Below are positions 11,720 through 23,570 of a DNA stretch of 64,000 nucleotides, piece after piece; within the stretch, counting starts at the first letter, position 1, and every line of letters starts with the position of its first letter. The translations under genes were made by a program, and so were the position numbers. The stretch lies in assembly GCF_037975245.1 (NCBI RefSeq), contig NC_092574.1, positions 22,383,713-22,447,712 of the forward strand. The letters are read 5' to 3'. This stretch comes from Apostichopus japonicus (taxonomy: Eukaryota > Echinodermata > Holothuroidea > Aspidochirotida > Stichopodidae). The notes below the pieces were generated by a model, which worked only from the letters and a program-made list of their open reading frames with translations, searched no databases and was not told where the DNA came from.

Positions 11720-13370
11720 TCAAATGTTCTGATTTTCGTAATTGTTGAAGTTTAGAAAGTTTAAACGAGCACCCTAAAAAAAAAAAAAAACATTGGCAAA
11801 AAACTCCTTCAAAGGTTTCATAAACGTTGCCATTTGCATGTAATTATCAGAAAATAATAAAATGTAGACTATATAGATCTTGATTAATATATTCTTGATT
11901 AATGAATTCTTGATTAATGAACATCCTCATAAGCAAACTTGCTGTCCCGGATGTGTAACTTAACCCTGGTCATTGGTAACTTGTCACGCCTACACACCAA
12001 AGTGTGCACAATTCAAATAATCTTTCCTGGGGCACCACAGTGCACCACAGCCACGTGGCCCCTAGGGGACTTACCATAGGGTTCAGCCACAAACCGGCGC
12101 ACGCAACTATATTTACAAGTCACCTCGCAAGTCCCCATTTATACACCCGGGTGAAAAGAGGCAATGGAGATAAAGTGCCTTGCCCAAGGACACAACGCAG
12201 TGATCTGGCCAGGGCTCGAACCTGTAATCCTTAGATCACAAGTCCACTGCCTTAACCACTTGACCACAACGCCCTCTATTTCAATATATGTGGACATCGT
12301 AACTTCATTTGGTAAAATGTTTAATGAAATGTCTCAGCAAGAATCTTTCAGTTGAACTACTACAAGTTGTGTATATATGCTGAGTTCCTGACGTAATGAG
12401 TAAGAGTTTCAATGTCATCTGTATGCTCCTCAAGTGTAAGCCTTCTCAAAATTACTAGAACTTTTTAAAAGTACTTTGCTGGTGGTTCTGCATTTCCATA
12501 TTATTTTCGATATATGATGAGCTTTGAATTAGATAAGAAAATATTTCCGTGAGGAAAAGTCAACAAATATATGTTATGAAGTGTTTGGAATTTGAAATTG
12601 TATGACTCATGAATCAAGAAGGATGTCCAGAAATATCCAAATCCGCTTCATCTGTTGGGCTGTCCAAATTAATAGAATAAATGAAGAAAGTAGCATTTGT
12701 CCTTATATCTAAAATTTTAAGTGGTAATAAAGTGCGACTAATGGCATCGAGCACGTCTTTGATAGTCCATATGTCGGCTTTGAGATTAAGATCAGTTTTA
12801 TTTTGGCATGATTATAATGATATTACAGCAAGGATGACTTAAGGCACATCATAAGTTGTAGTATATTATTCAACCTAACGAAAACACTGCTACCGGTCCA
12901 GGTGCAAGTACAGTTCTATATAACACTCTTCCTATATTTGAGATATGACCGGGTTTCATTAATTTAAGTTACTGACGTTATACACTATATACACAGACCA
13001 TTAGGTCATTTCCTCAAATACAATCGAAAACTCAGTATGAAAACACAATATTTATTGCCCCATCTGTCATGCTAACAAGACATTATTATTCCTTCGAAAG
13101 TCCTCTAAGGGTACCCAGTTATTTATATGAAGTTAAATGTTTTGTATGAGTTATTAGAAGTTATAAAGAAAAGGGGATTAATATTAACTTTCCGAGCTGG
13201 ACTTGGAAACTGAAATCATCATCAATTTAGCCCAAAAGGACCATTCAAAAGTTTGTATTTATGGTAAAGGCGATATCTTGAAAAACGGAATGAATGTAGA
13301 CAAAATCTTAGCAATCTAATATAGTCGTTTTGCCTTGGACTTCGGAATATCAATATAAAATTCCTGCCTA
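11720..13370. repeat. Segmental duplication, downstream block, first copy
   Basis: Bases 11,720-11,770 and 12,285-12,960 align with 20,760-22,130 and 32,210-33,400 (shared ttgaactactacaagttgtgt, ggtggttctgcat and gaaaatatttccgtgag). Bases 12,960-13,370 align with 22,100-22,740 only. Together these mark the ends of three tandem blocks. No genes. Confidence 0.7.
11936..12282 (-). mobile_element. tRNA-derived SINE
   Basis: On the minus strand the head reads GTGGTCAAGTGGTTAAGGC (A box) and GGTTCGAGCCCTGG (B box), a leucine/serine-tRNA-like start. The body follows, with the phrase gtgccttgcccaaggacac (+ strand) that is widespread in marine invertebrate and deuterostome SINEs. It sits inside the first downstream block and is absent at the matching sites in the other two, so it inserted after duplication or was lost there. 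Confidence 0.75.
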
Positions 13371-13380
13371 AAGTCAAACA

Positions 13381-13572
13381 GGGAAGAGGAAGTGGAGCTT
13401 GATGGAGCAATGTGAGCGGGAAGAGGGAGAGTATTGTGACGTAGCAATGTGAGGGAAGAGGAAGTAGAGCTTGATAGAGCAATGTGAGCGGGAAGAGGAA
13501 GTGGAGCATGATGGAGCCATGTGAGGGGGGAGAGTAAGTGGAGCGTGATGAAGCAATGTGTTGGTGAAGAGG
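13381..13572. repeat. 37-bp minisatellite, short allele
   Basis: About five units of a purine-rich repeat with core gatggagcaatgtgag and ggaagaggaagtggagc. The second duplicated block carries about 22 units at 24,056-24,905. Minus-strand frames here are repeat translations, not genes. Confidence 0.85.
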
Positions 13573-13739
13573 GAGTCAAGCGTGGTGTGTCCAAATAAAC
13601 ATCCATTCACAAAATGCAGTCACTACAGAACTCCCTGGTGGGTACGATTCTTTCAGCTATTTCATCGTTTGGCATTTACATAGGAACCAAATAAACAGGT
13701 TTTTTTCACTGAATCCAAATTTCTAGCAATTTTGTTAAG

Positions 13740-14720
13740 CCACCAAGTTTAGTTACCGGAATATCCTTGACTTCAAACTTGAAATAAGTTTGGCCAAGTT
13801 GACCTTGACCTCAATTGAACAATGGACCTTTGGCATTTAACATAATCAATGCACTGAAGATGTGTAGTCTGTGATACCCTACTGAAGATTTAGGCCATAT
13901 TGTTTCTTTGGGTATATGTAGCCAACATGCTGTTTTGGGGTTATTTGATCTCCGGCCCTATGACTTCTGCAGGCATTAAAGCCCATTCACGACATACACC
14001 TACCAAGTTTCAAGTACATCGGTCGTATGGTCCTTTGCAAAACGTTGTTTCACACAAATGTTTCCAAGTTGGACTTACTTGTGTATAAAGTATGTTGTTA
14101 TATTGTTATTTTGGTATAAGTTTTAAGGCCACAATGATGTGTATTGGTTATTTGATCTTTGACCTGTGACCATATGACGGCATTAGTCACTCAGCCTCCA
14201 CAACCGCCGCGCAGGCATATAACCAGCAAGTTTAAAGTCCATCGGATATATGGTCAAGGAGTCGTTTGCAAAATGCTTTTGCGCACAAATTGGAATAAGT
14301 CTGATCTTTTACCTCATTTGATCACGTGACGTTTGGCGTTTTACATTAGTAAATGCCTTGGAGACATAAAATATGTTATAACCTACGGCATAAAATTGGG
14401 CCATATTCTTATTTTGGTATAGGTGTGATGGCTACAACGCTATGTTTGGCTATTTATTTTTTGACCTCTGACTTTGTTTAATTGTTTATTTGACGTTTAT
14501 TTGATTCTGAACTTTGACTCTATGACACCATTATTCACGCAGCGGCAACAACATGTTATTGTCATTTGACCTTTGCCCTCTGACCTGTGTCGTGGAGACA
14601 AACATCCTATACCCGTGCACATACCCACCGAGTCTGAGGTAAACTTATTGGCCATATGGTTTCGGAGAAGTTCGGGGCAAACTATGTCTAATACACATAA
14701 ACACACATTCACAATCACAC
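13740..14720. repeat. TGACCT-rich interspersed repeat, first copy
   Basis: Diverged internal repeats with phrases such as agtttcaagtacatcgg, agtttaaagtccatcgg and tatggtc, mixed with ttgacct and tgacctgtgac. Nearly identical to 25,080-26,060. This style is common in long, poorly classified invertebrate repeats. No protein-coding frame is supported. Confidence 0.7.
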
Positions 14721-14898
14721 ACATTACTTTTTGACCCCCACTTCAAAAATGGTTCGTCCACCCCATGTATTGTTGTCACAGTTTGGTACCCCCCCCCCCC
14801 ACCCCGCCTCCCCACCATCCAGCAAAAAAAATCAGTCAGACCAAGCCACTTTTAGCTCCACAGAGTACAATATCTCATCTCAGCACAATATGTGTATT

Positions 14899-15864
14899 GT
14901 AGGCCATATGGGAAGTAATTGCTGATTTATTGTCCGTACGAATTATATTATGACCGGTATTAATTATATTTAATACCGGCATTAATTCTCAGCCAATCAC
15001 CATGCAGCTTCATATGCCGGTATTAAATATAATCAATGCCGGCATTACATAGAATTGATACCGGTATTAAATAGAATTAATATCGGCATTAAATAGACCA
15101 ATCACATTAGCTAATTTTGAAGCTGTTATGCTCTGAGCTAGTGTTAATCCCGCTTTCTGCAGCGTGAAAGCCGTTATTTCTGCTGACGAAAGCAAAGTAC
15201 AACGCAACGGTACGCATGACAGCTTAACACAATTTCTGCAAGATTATCGTCGAAAAGAATACTTGTAGGTTATTGACAAATGTTGACTCCCAATCAGATG
15301 TTTTACCAGTTCGCAATGCTTTGAACCGTTTTATTAATCTTCGAAGAGCATTACGCTATGAAAAGTTTGGACGGCTCCTGAATGAAGATGGATGAACTAA
15401 CGGGGCAAGTTTCGCGCCTGGCGCAACTTGGCTGGAAACATGTAAGGAAGCTTGTCAATAATATTGCATATTATACCATAACCGCAACTAAAATTACAGT
15501 GCCAACTAAACAAAGATGGTCTATTTAATTTCGGTATTAATTCTATTTAATTCAGGTATTAATTCCATTTAATGCCGGTATTAATTCTATTTAATGCCAT
15601 TATTAATAGTATTTAATGCCGTTATTAGTTTAATAATTAATACTCTTTTTAATGCCGATATTAATTCTTTGTTATGCCGGTATTAATTCTTTGTTATGCC
15701 GGTATTAATTCTATTCGATGCCGGTCTTAATTCTATTTATTACCGGCATATGAAGCTGCATGGTGATTGGCTGAGAATAAATGCCGGTTTTAAATAGAAT
15801 TAATACCTGTATGAATTTCATTCGTACGGACATTTAATCAGCAATAATTTCCCGTATGGCCTAC
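14899..15864. mobile_element. Foldback element with long inverted repeats, first copy
   Basis: The ends gtaggccatatggg and cccgtatggcctac are inverted. The inversion continues inward through tccgtacg, gccaatcaccatgcagcttcatatgccgg and their complements for roughly 190 bases per side. The core is built from about 22-bp subrepeats (atgccggtattaattctattt). No transposase is visible, so it is non-autonomous. A second copy is at 26,223-27,164. Confidence 0.8.
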
Positions 15865-15870
15865 CATATA

Positions 15871-15992
15871 CGTGAAGGGATGAGACAAACGACAAAAATC
15901 GGTGCATTGATGTGGAACGGGTTCACTACGTGACGGAATGAGATAACAAACACATAAACAACAAAAATCGGTGCATTGATGTGGAACGGGTT
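15871..15992. repeat. 69-bp tandem repeat, two units
   Basis: The motif caaaaatcggtgcattgatg starts at 15,893 and 15,962, a 69-bp period. The second duplicated block has three units. No coding potential. Confidence 0.9.
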
Positions 15993-16232
15993 CTAAATCT
16001 GAATAATTCTTGTCATGAAAATGGGTGGAGCGTTGTGGTTGATTTGAATTGTAGCATGTTTCTGTTTAACTGGCGGGCATAGTTGCTGAGCACGCACACG
16101 GTATGGTGAGATATACATATTATTTGGTGAAACTACAAAGTGCACGACATGACGTAATGCGACCATTGACCAATCACGGACTCGTGTATTTCAAATTCCA
16201 GCTAGATTTTGATTCTAAATGGTGTACTGGCC

Positions 16233-16240
16233 TATAAAAG
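16233..16240 (+). promoter_or_regulatory. TATA box, distal promoter of copy B
   Basis: TATAAAAG lies 56 bases before the exon 1 ATG, in the context ggtgtactggcctataaaagg that is shared by all four exon 1 copies. Confidence 0.8.
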
Positions 16241-16295
16241 GTAGGTGTGCTCTGCCAGAAACACCATTTATCCGGACTTACTTGAACCTGCCAGT

Positions 16296-16384
16296 ATGAA
16301 TCGGCTTTTGATTATAGCTGCTGTGGTCGTTAGTTGCCAGGCGTCATCATTTGTTAACGCACCCAGAGGAAAGGGTTGCTCTTA
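16296..16384 (+). CDS. Cysteine-rich secreted protein, copy B, exon 1
   Basis: Exon 1 encodes a signal peptide, MNRLLIIAAVVVSCQAS, then FVNAPRGKGCS, and ends in phase 2 at TTA|GTAAGT. The hydrophobic core LLIIAAVVV followed by small residues predicts secretion, with cleavage near CQA|S (inferred). A good TATA box stands upstream. It joins exon 2 at 19,523 across a 3.1-kb intron that contains a (TA)n tract and the duplicated block that holds the proximal promoter in copies A and D. No nearer exon 1 remains in this block. Confidence 0.75.
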
Positions 16385-16841
16385 GTAAGTAGTTGTATAT
16401 TATCCGGCTTCTATTAATTTAATCACTTAACAGTGCTTTTTTATTTTACTTTTTATTTCCTACAGTGGTTCTATCGTCATGATAAATTCTCGATTTAAGA
16501 GGAATGGGGTTGAGTGTGGATCATGTTTTTTTTTTGGTCCAGACTCTATCTTGGGTTAATTTTCGTTAAAAAAATATGGTGGTACTTTTTTGAATGAGTG
16601 ACTTATCATAAAATAGAAACTGTTATGATTGAACGAGTGTTTTTCTTACGCTACAAATATTTATATCGGAAGAAGAGAGATAAACTACTGAAGGTTAAGG
16701 GCCGACAAGTAAAGATTATTTCATAAATTCCAAGGAGCGGAAACTATGACGTTATGTTGTATTCAGAACGGCAATGGCGGCTATTTCAGTACTGGAATAG
16801 CTTCCACTGGATAGTATACCGGTGTGAATGAAATTAATATC

Positions 16842-16905
<64 letters not shown>
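16842..16905. repeat. (TA)n microsatellite
   Basis: Uninterrupted alternating TA tract inside the copy B intron. The matching site in the second block (28,212-28,262) is shorter and interrupted. The Tyr-Ile frame over it is not a gene. Confidence 0.95.
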
Positions 16906-16907
<2 letters not shown>

Positions 16908-17489
16908 AATAAGATACACTTTTTGTCTTCATGACAAGTTAGCATAAGTCGGTAACTCGGCAAAAATCAAATTGTTGTCTTGACTAGTTTGCGTAAGTTG
17001 GATACTCGACAAAATATCAGTTTTTTTGTCCTGTTGTCGAGTTATTGTAAGTCTGTAACTTGGCCAAAGAGAAACGTATTTTTTTCGAGATATCATGCTA
17101 TTTTAACACGGTATCTCGAAATCTCGCATGTCCACTTATGGTTTCCGTTATAATTCCTTTCTCTTAATTATCTGATAACTCATAGAAAAAAGAAGTCGAC
17201 GTCCGTTCACGATCAACAGTGTAATGTTTTTAATTTGGGCAATGTTTGGTTTGTAAAATATTGTACTCGTGTAAACTAGGCTAACTTACATTGTTAAATA
17301 TGCCAGCTCAGTCTCCGTGTTTCGTAGTCATTGCTCAGCATATCTTTTTGTGGCACGTATATTTTGTGTGTACTGGAATGAATTATCTTTCTCACGGTCT
17401 TTGTAACAGCTTTAAGGAGACGTGTGAGGAGAGGGGGGCGGGAAGGGGGTTCGTCTTTCTTTGCGAAACATATTTGGTATATATCTTAT

Positions 17490-18870
17490 TGCCTGTGCTC
17501 CAAGATCGCTGATGCACACACCCGATCTTTGTGATCATAGGGGCTTGCTCAGTAAAATGTATTCACACAAGAATGGAAATGAAACAGTTACTTTGTCAGT
17601 TTTAAACTAAAGGCAATTGGTAAAAGTCATAAAATGGAGAAACAGATGCCTTGAATGTGTAACATTTCACTCGTTTGTTCCTCTCCTGGGAACTCCAAAC
17701 TGAAATTAAATACAGTACAGTAAGAATACTGAACACATTTCTGAACCAAGCAAAAACAAAAAAGTCGCGTTGACATTTCAATGTGTTAACACAACATATA
17801 AAGATGTGAATGATGTAACGGTGCTCTTAAACTCTCCCTTATCGCCGCGTTTATACGCCAAGGTTACCACCTGAATATCTAGTTAAGGAAGGATTGAAAA
17901 AACTGTTTAACAAATCCTATTTCAATAATGTAAAATCATCAAATATGTACTTTGTGTTTACCATTTTACTGCAAATAAGCCCCTCCTCCCCACACCCTCC
18001 ACTCGTTGACCCTCTCAATAGATCTGGTTAACTAGTGTGATAGTAGTACTTACTGGATGTAACCAATACTAATTACCTCTGGCCATACCTCTGTCTCTCT
18101 CTTTCTCTCTCCGTTGATATGTTTTAATTAGACACCGGTTACAACTCCTTCGTTAATCGTCTCCTTTATGATATAAAGCATAATACAGTATAATACATAT
18201 AAACAACTGTACAATATAGGACTATATACACACACTTCTTTTCTTCCAAATGAACATATTTTGTGTGATTTCAGTGATGAAATGAACATGTATAAAAGTT
18301 GCATGTTAGGTGTTTAAATCGAGACGTTATACTTTAAAGTGATATTACCGTCTACTTCACTTGTCATAAGACTCAATTGCTATATATTTCTATAGAGTAT
18401 CCTTAAATAAACTATCGAATTTCTTCAAACAAACTGTTAGAAACATTCACGAACATTATTTTTACGCACAACGTCTACTTCCTCTTAAATTTATTCCCAC
18501 TAAGACAGCAACATTGACGTAGTAACTAGAGAATTAAAATTACATGCGTAACCAAACTCAGTACTTTTCCAAACAGTGATTTTGTTGGAAAGAATGTATA
18601 GGAATATAACGCGGTTTGTAAGATATGTATGTTTTCAGAATCCTCCAGTCCAATTTTGAACATGAAGTATTTTATGGATTTAACTATCACTAAAACTCCA
18701 TTGACCAACAATTATGAAATCCTCCCATTCACCGATTAGGCACAATATAGCTTTCAGCCAAAGCGACGTTATAGATTAAAGGCCAGGTATTGCTTTCTTT
18801 ATCTACACAAGGCTGCACAGAAAGAAATTTGGCAATAATATACGTTGTTATGCCAACAATCGCTTCATGT
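17490..18870. repeat. Segmental duplication, upstream block, second copy
   Basis: Collinear with 2,130-3,560 and 29,100-30,440. Compared with those, a segment between ggggctt and gctcagtaaaatg is deleted near 17,546. Homology stops at about 18,870, just before where the proximal promoter and exon 1 would lie. Confidence 0.75.
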
Positions 18871-19510
18871 GCAGTTTCACGGGTCTACAATACATTAAAG
18901 ATCCAGTATTGCTTTATAAAGTTAATCAAGGTATACATATGAAGAAATTCGGTAGTGTTAATTAAGTAGTATTGAGAACAGAATCTCACTTCAAGTCCTA
19001 TTATAAATCCAGGAAATGTGAGTTACTTACTCACCTCATTCTAATGGAAAGTGTGGTTCGAAATCGTATATTTGAAAGGAATGTTGCGGAATGACATTCT
19101 TTCATTGCTATCGTGTAGATCGTTCTTTCTCCTATGGGAGATCCAAGTGCATATCAAACCATCATTTAAGTATATGAGAGGAACCATTTTAGTATTCATA
19201 ATTAGCAAGTTTATTAAGATTGAGATAATCAAACAAACATCCCAATGGAAGTCTTCATTGATCATCAATGTTATGATTTTGCTTAGGTTCAAGGAACATG
19301 TTTTACTGATGGATATTTTGACATTCTGCTTTATATATTCATAGTGTGACCATACAGTGCTGTACATGTTCAAATATTTCAAATTTATCAGTGACAAATT
19401 TGCAAACGGTTACCTTCATCAAAGCAGTATTGCTTAGTTTGGTTTAGCTTAGTTTAGATAATGAACAGCCCTTTGGTGTGGTTTTGTACATTGCAGTAAA
19501 ATCAATGTTC
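18871..19510. other. Unique intron segment replacing the proximal promoter
   Basis: This stretch has no match in the other blocks. It occupies the place of the TATA box and exon 1 found at 3,647-3,799 and 30,539-30,690. Overlapping open frames on both strands (97 codons +, 118 codons -) mirror each other and show no domain. Confidence 0.55.
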
Positions 19511-19522
19511 TTTCTTTTTTAG

Positions 19523-20057
19523 CCCTGATTGGAAATGTAACTGTCGACTAATATACAGATGTGATGGTACCAGTGGATTTCCGTCTAACACAGCTGATGA
19601 CTCAGTTTTAAAAAATTTGGCCCCTGGAGACTACCAACTGAGGATTCCAGGGAAAAGATGGCGACGAGAGATCTGGAGTCAAGAAGAGTTTTGTAAAAGG
19701 GAATGTAATGATCGATTGAACGCGTTCTTGTGCCTCAACGGTGACGGTACACCTTCACCTTACTCTGACGCAGCCCTTTGTCTGAAGCTTCTTGGCCTTG
19801 ATATGAGTCCGTTTTCCCAAAATGGTGATCCTGAGCCATGCTGCGAGATATACCTACAGTGGGGTCTTAACTGGTGTCCCGACAAGTGGTACAAACTGGT
19901 ACGGAATGTTCGGTGTTTAAGTCGAGGTATCGATGCAGGTTTTCCGGGCGATCCAAAATCTTCGCACGTTTTTAGTGTAGAGGGTGGTTGTACAGCGGAT
20001 GGAACTCTCGATTTTACGTGGTGTGATAGCTCTCCTACATGTCCGGGCCCTGCATGA
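19523..20057 (+). CDS. Cysteine-rich secreted protein, copy B, exon 2
   Basis: The acceptor is TTTTTTAG|CCC; the phase continues from exon 1 to give a 207-residue precursor ending in TGA. Seen: about 15 cysteines in the mature chain, spaced as CNC, YRC, FCKREC, LC, ALC, PCC, NWC, RC, GGC, WC and TC. Aromatic and basic motifs RIPGKRWRREIWSQEEF and QWGLNWCPDKWYKLV are constant in all copies. The first 30 residues (PDWKCNCRLIYRCDGTSG...) differ strongly from A and D, while the C-terminal half matches D. No transmembrane segment after the signal peptide. Function unknown; a secreted disulphide-rich effector, matrix or binding protein is only inference. I start exon 2 at the acceptor, since no in-frame ATG exists inside it. 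Confidence 0.8.
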
Positions 20058-21826
20058 TAAAATGGATGTGGTACAAACAGAAAAAAAGCAGCATAACTGT
20101 GGTAAATAATTAACATTCATTTATGTTTTAGATACCAATCAAATTCCTAACGGACAGTTTTTCCTTACCGTAAGTAATCCAAGTACCATTTAATTCTTCC
20201 CTTTTTTTTAAATGTTTGATACAATGTTACAAAGAGATGTCAATCACTTTTAGGATATGCAGGGTTTGTTTCTAATTAGCTGTTTTTCTATCCTAAACTT
20301 GCTGTCTTGTCTAGTTTTAATTTACGTTGAGGAATTGTTTGATGATGGAGTGTCAGGTAGTTTAAACTTCAAAATAATCACAATCTTGTCAGAATTGCAT
20401 GACATATTTTAAGCAAGTATAGGTATGTCTGCATAGTAAGGTTCAATCGAAGTGTATATGTATAAAATATGTTGCTATGGCGTAGATAGTAATGTAACGC
20501 AACCCCCGGAGAGGCGAAACCTCATAGCACAGAAATATGAACAATTAACCTCAAACTGCGATTACATTGAGGATGTGTAGATAAGAATAATATTATTTGC
20601 ATGTGAAATCCTTTCAAGAAGTTGTTATGCCATCATCGAGCTAATTACCACCGGAATACACTATTTCGAGGTAGCAAAATGTATCGTTACTTAACGTTCC
20701 TATACGAAGTTCTTTCTAATATTGTAACATATATGACTTGAACCGCATAAATATGTAAACCTCTGATTTTCGTCATTGTTGAAGTTTGAAATGTTTAAAC
20801 GAGCGGGAAAAAAGACATATAATTCTCAGAAAATGAGACAAAGTTTTCTATACAGATATAGATCAATAGATAAATATATGCGGACATCGTAACTACATTT
20901 GGTAAAATGTTTCCTTAAAGGAACGTCTCAGCAAGAATCTTCAGTTGAACTACTACAAGTTGTGTTTGCTGAGCAGTACCTGACGTAATAAATAAGAGTT
21001 TAAATGTCATCTGTATTCCCTCCAAGTGTTAGCCTGCTAAAAATTACTAGAAGTTTTCAAAAGTACTTTACTGGTGGTTCTGCATCTTCAACTTATTTCG
21101 AGACATTGGTGAATTTTAAATTAGACAAGAAAATATTTCCGTGAGGTAAAATACTATAATGGTGGTTGTAATATTCTTGTTAAATTGGGAGCACGGGTGA
21201 CAATTTTTCTAATTTCTAGCACATTTGAGGCCGATACTGATGTACTTTACCCATAAACATAAGGCTACAACTGATGAAATTTGTAACGTTAATGAGTGTT
21301 CGAGTACAACAGTTTTATAATTTTGGTAATGGTTGATATAAATGTTTCATAATATCATGATATTATATCTTCTTTGTTTCTTTTCTTGTTCTGTTGTTTT
21401 CTGGACGGCATTGAGAACATTAATTATAAGTCAACAAATATATTTTATAGGTTTCGAATTTGAAGTCGTATGAGTTACGATACACGAAGTGTCCAGAAAT
21501 ATTCAAATCCGCTTCATCTGCTGGGCTGCTCAATTGCTAGGCATACCAGCAACAAGGCATAGAAAAAATGAAAACAAACATTTGTCCTTATATCTGAAAT
21601 ATTAAGTGGTTATAAAAAGCGATGAATGGTATCAAAATGTCTTTGATAGTACTTAAGTCGGACTTAAGATTAAGATCTTGTTATTTTGCATTTAATTATA
21701 ATGTTTACAGCTGGGATTACATTAGGCACAAAATAAGTTTTGATATATCATTCAACTTTACGACAACACTGATAGCAGTACAGGTTCAAGTGCAATTTCT
21801 ATACCTCTTTTCCTATATTTAATAAT
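20058..21826. repeat. Segmental duplication, downstream block, second copy
   Basis: Collinear with 31,490-33,400: 3' flank of the gene, then shared phrases such as ggttgtaatattctt, ttctggacggcattgagaacatt and aaatccgcttcatctgctgggctg. Its distal part also matches 11,720-12,960. No gene is supported. Confidence 0.75.
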
Positions 21827-22068
21827 AATAATGCGTACACTTGGTATTGCGCCGGTATCCGTCCGAAGACGCCCACGGCGCTGTGCCTATAACCAACCGT
21901 CTAATATCATTTCATAACCGTTCCCAAGTCTCTGTGGACTTTACTCGATGAGCTGCCACAAAGGGCGCTAAATCATATTTACAAACTAGACACACATCCC
22001 CCACTCCAACCCCGAACCTTCCAGCTGATAAGCGGATGCTCTAACCACTAGGCTAACCAGTCGGTACA
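21827..22068 (-). mobile_element. tRNA-derived SINE with ATT tail
   Basis: On the minus strand it starts with an A box GGTTAGCCTAGTGGTTAGAG, has a degenerate B box GGTTCGGGGTTGG and ends in an (ATT)n tail (plus-strand aataataataat at 21,821-21,832). It is absent from the matching positions in the first and third blocks, so it is a recent insertion. Confidence 0.75.
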
Positions 22069-22099
22069 AACGATATATACGAGATACGTTCCTTTAAAC

Positions 22100-22740
22100 G
22101 ACAGTGTTTCATTAATTTAAGTTACTGACGTTATAGATTATATATACACAGACTATTAGGTCATTTCCTCAGATACAATCGAAAACTAAGTATGAAAACA
22201 CAATATTTTATTGCCCCATCTGACATGCTAACAAGACATTATTATTCCTTTTGAAAGTCCGAGGACTTGCTTCGCCCTTGATCGACCTATCGAAGGGAGG
22301 GCAAATTGCTCCTCTCTTTTCTGCGTGGGAACGGGGCTAGCCCGAGCTTGATTTAGCCCCTCGTGGGAGGTGGGGTTAGGACAGCTAAGCTCGGGTAAAT
22401 GTTGACAAAAAACTCAGTATGAAAATAAACACCCATCTGACATGCTAACAAGACATTCATATTCCTTTGAAAGTCCTCTAAGGGTTCCCTGTTATTTATA
22501 TGAAGTTAAATGTTTGTATAGGTTATTAGAAGTTATACAGAAAAATGGATTATTATTAACTTTCCGAGCTGGACTTGGAAACCGAAATCATCATCAATTT
22601 AACCAAAAACGGACCATTCAAAAGTTTGTTTATATGGTAAAGGCGATATCTTGAAATACGGAATGGATGTAGAAACAACTTCAGCAATCTAATAGTCGTT
22701 TTTCTTGGACTTCGGAATATCAAGATAAAACACCTGCCTA
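22100..22740. repeat. Duplicated block with inserted GC-rich segment
   Basis: Aligns with 12,960-13,370. A local direct duplication (cagtatgaaaa through gacatgctaacaagacatt, copies near 22,190 and 22,410) flanks a GC-rich segment of about 140 bases (22,260-22,400) not present in the first block. I do not recognise the inserted segment. Confidence 0.6.
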
Positions 22741-23087
22741 AAGTTTTCCTTTATATGTATGACTGTTGTTAGTTCATTAAGTCAATCGCAATTGATAGAT
22801 ACTCAACATTGGACAAATGTTGAATAGATTTAATGAGCCAAACGATCGTTTGAATAAAATTGGACAATACAGATGCCCGAACATTTGCATCCAAATTGTA
22901 GGAGATTACACACCGCTTCCCTTGCCTCAATGTAGTGGCGCGGTCGACCACTTCTATAAACTACTTATACATGTTTCCTCACGGGGAAGCGTGAAAACAT
23001 ATCTTAAAGTATGCAAAAAAACCGGTCAATATTTTAGTTCCCCAAATCTCGAAAAGGCGATCCTGCAGGGTAATAATAATAATAATT

Positions 23088-23157
23088 ATACTAATCATCA
23101 TCATCGTCATCGTCATCGTCATCGTCGTCGTCGTCGTCGTCATCATCATCATCATTA
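23088..23157. repeat. CATCGT/CAT trinucleotide microsatellite
   Basis: An array of cat, cgt and atc triplets after an aataat run. It would encode a His/Arg run in the 115-codon frame covering it; there is no other sign that this frame is a gene. It abuts the exon 2 relic that follows. Confidence 0.85.
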
Positions 23158-23159
23158 TC

Positions 23160-23570
23160 CTTGAGTGACGGTGCTATCACTGATTACGTTAACAATTTGG
23201 CCACTGACGACTAACAACTACGAATTCCAGGTGAAAGATGGCGAAGAGCGAATTGGAGTCATAGAGTGTTTTGTAAAAGCGTTCTGGTGTCTCAGCGGTG
23301 GCGGGACCGTTCAGATTACTCTGGCTCTGCCACTTGTCTTAGTCGCCTTGCCATTGCCACGTGTCCGTTTACCCGAGAAGGCATACTCCTGAGCCATGCT
23401 ACAAGCCATACCTAACCTGGGATTTCAATTAGTGTCCTGACAAATGGTACAAACTCGTACAAAACGTTTGGTGCTTATCTCGAGAGAGCGACTCTACTTT
23501 TTGCACGGTTGTCTCCGGAGCAACATTTACATGATACGAATTCAGTGCAAAGTGTGGTTCTAAAGAGAAC
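23160..23570 (+). pseudogene. Decayed exon 2 of the cysteine-rich family
   Basis: Recognisable by order of blocks: agtgac..tctatc, aatttggcc, gacgactaacaacta, attccagg, agatggcgaagag, gttttgtaaaa, tcagattactctg, cacttgtctt, gagccatgct, gtcctgacaaatggtacaaactcgtac. In-frame TAA, a deletion covering the second CxxxC region and frameshifts make it non-coding. More diverged than A, B and D, so it is an older copy. It lies in a segment that the first block lacks. Confidence 0.8.

Noticed and set aside
19041-19397. 118-codon minus and 97-codon plus frames
   Set aside because: They mirror each other in low-complexity AT-rich intron DNA and are not conserved in the sister blocks.
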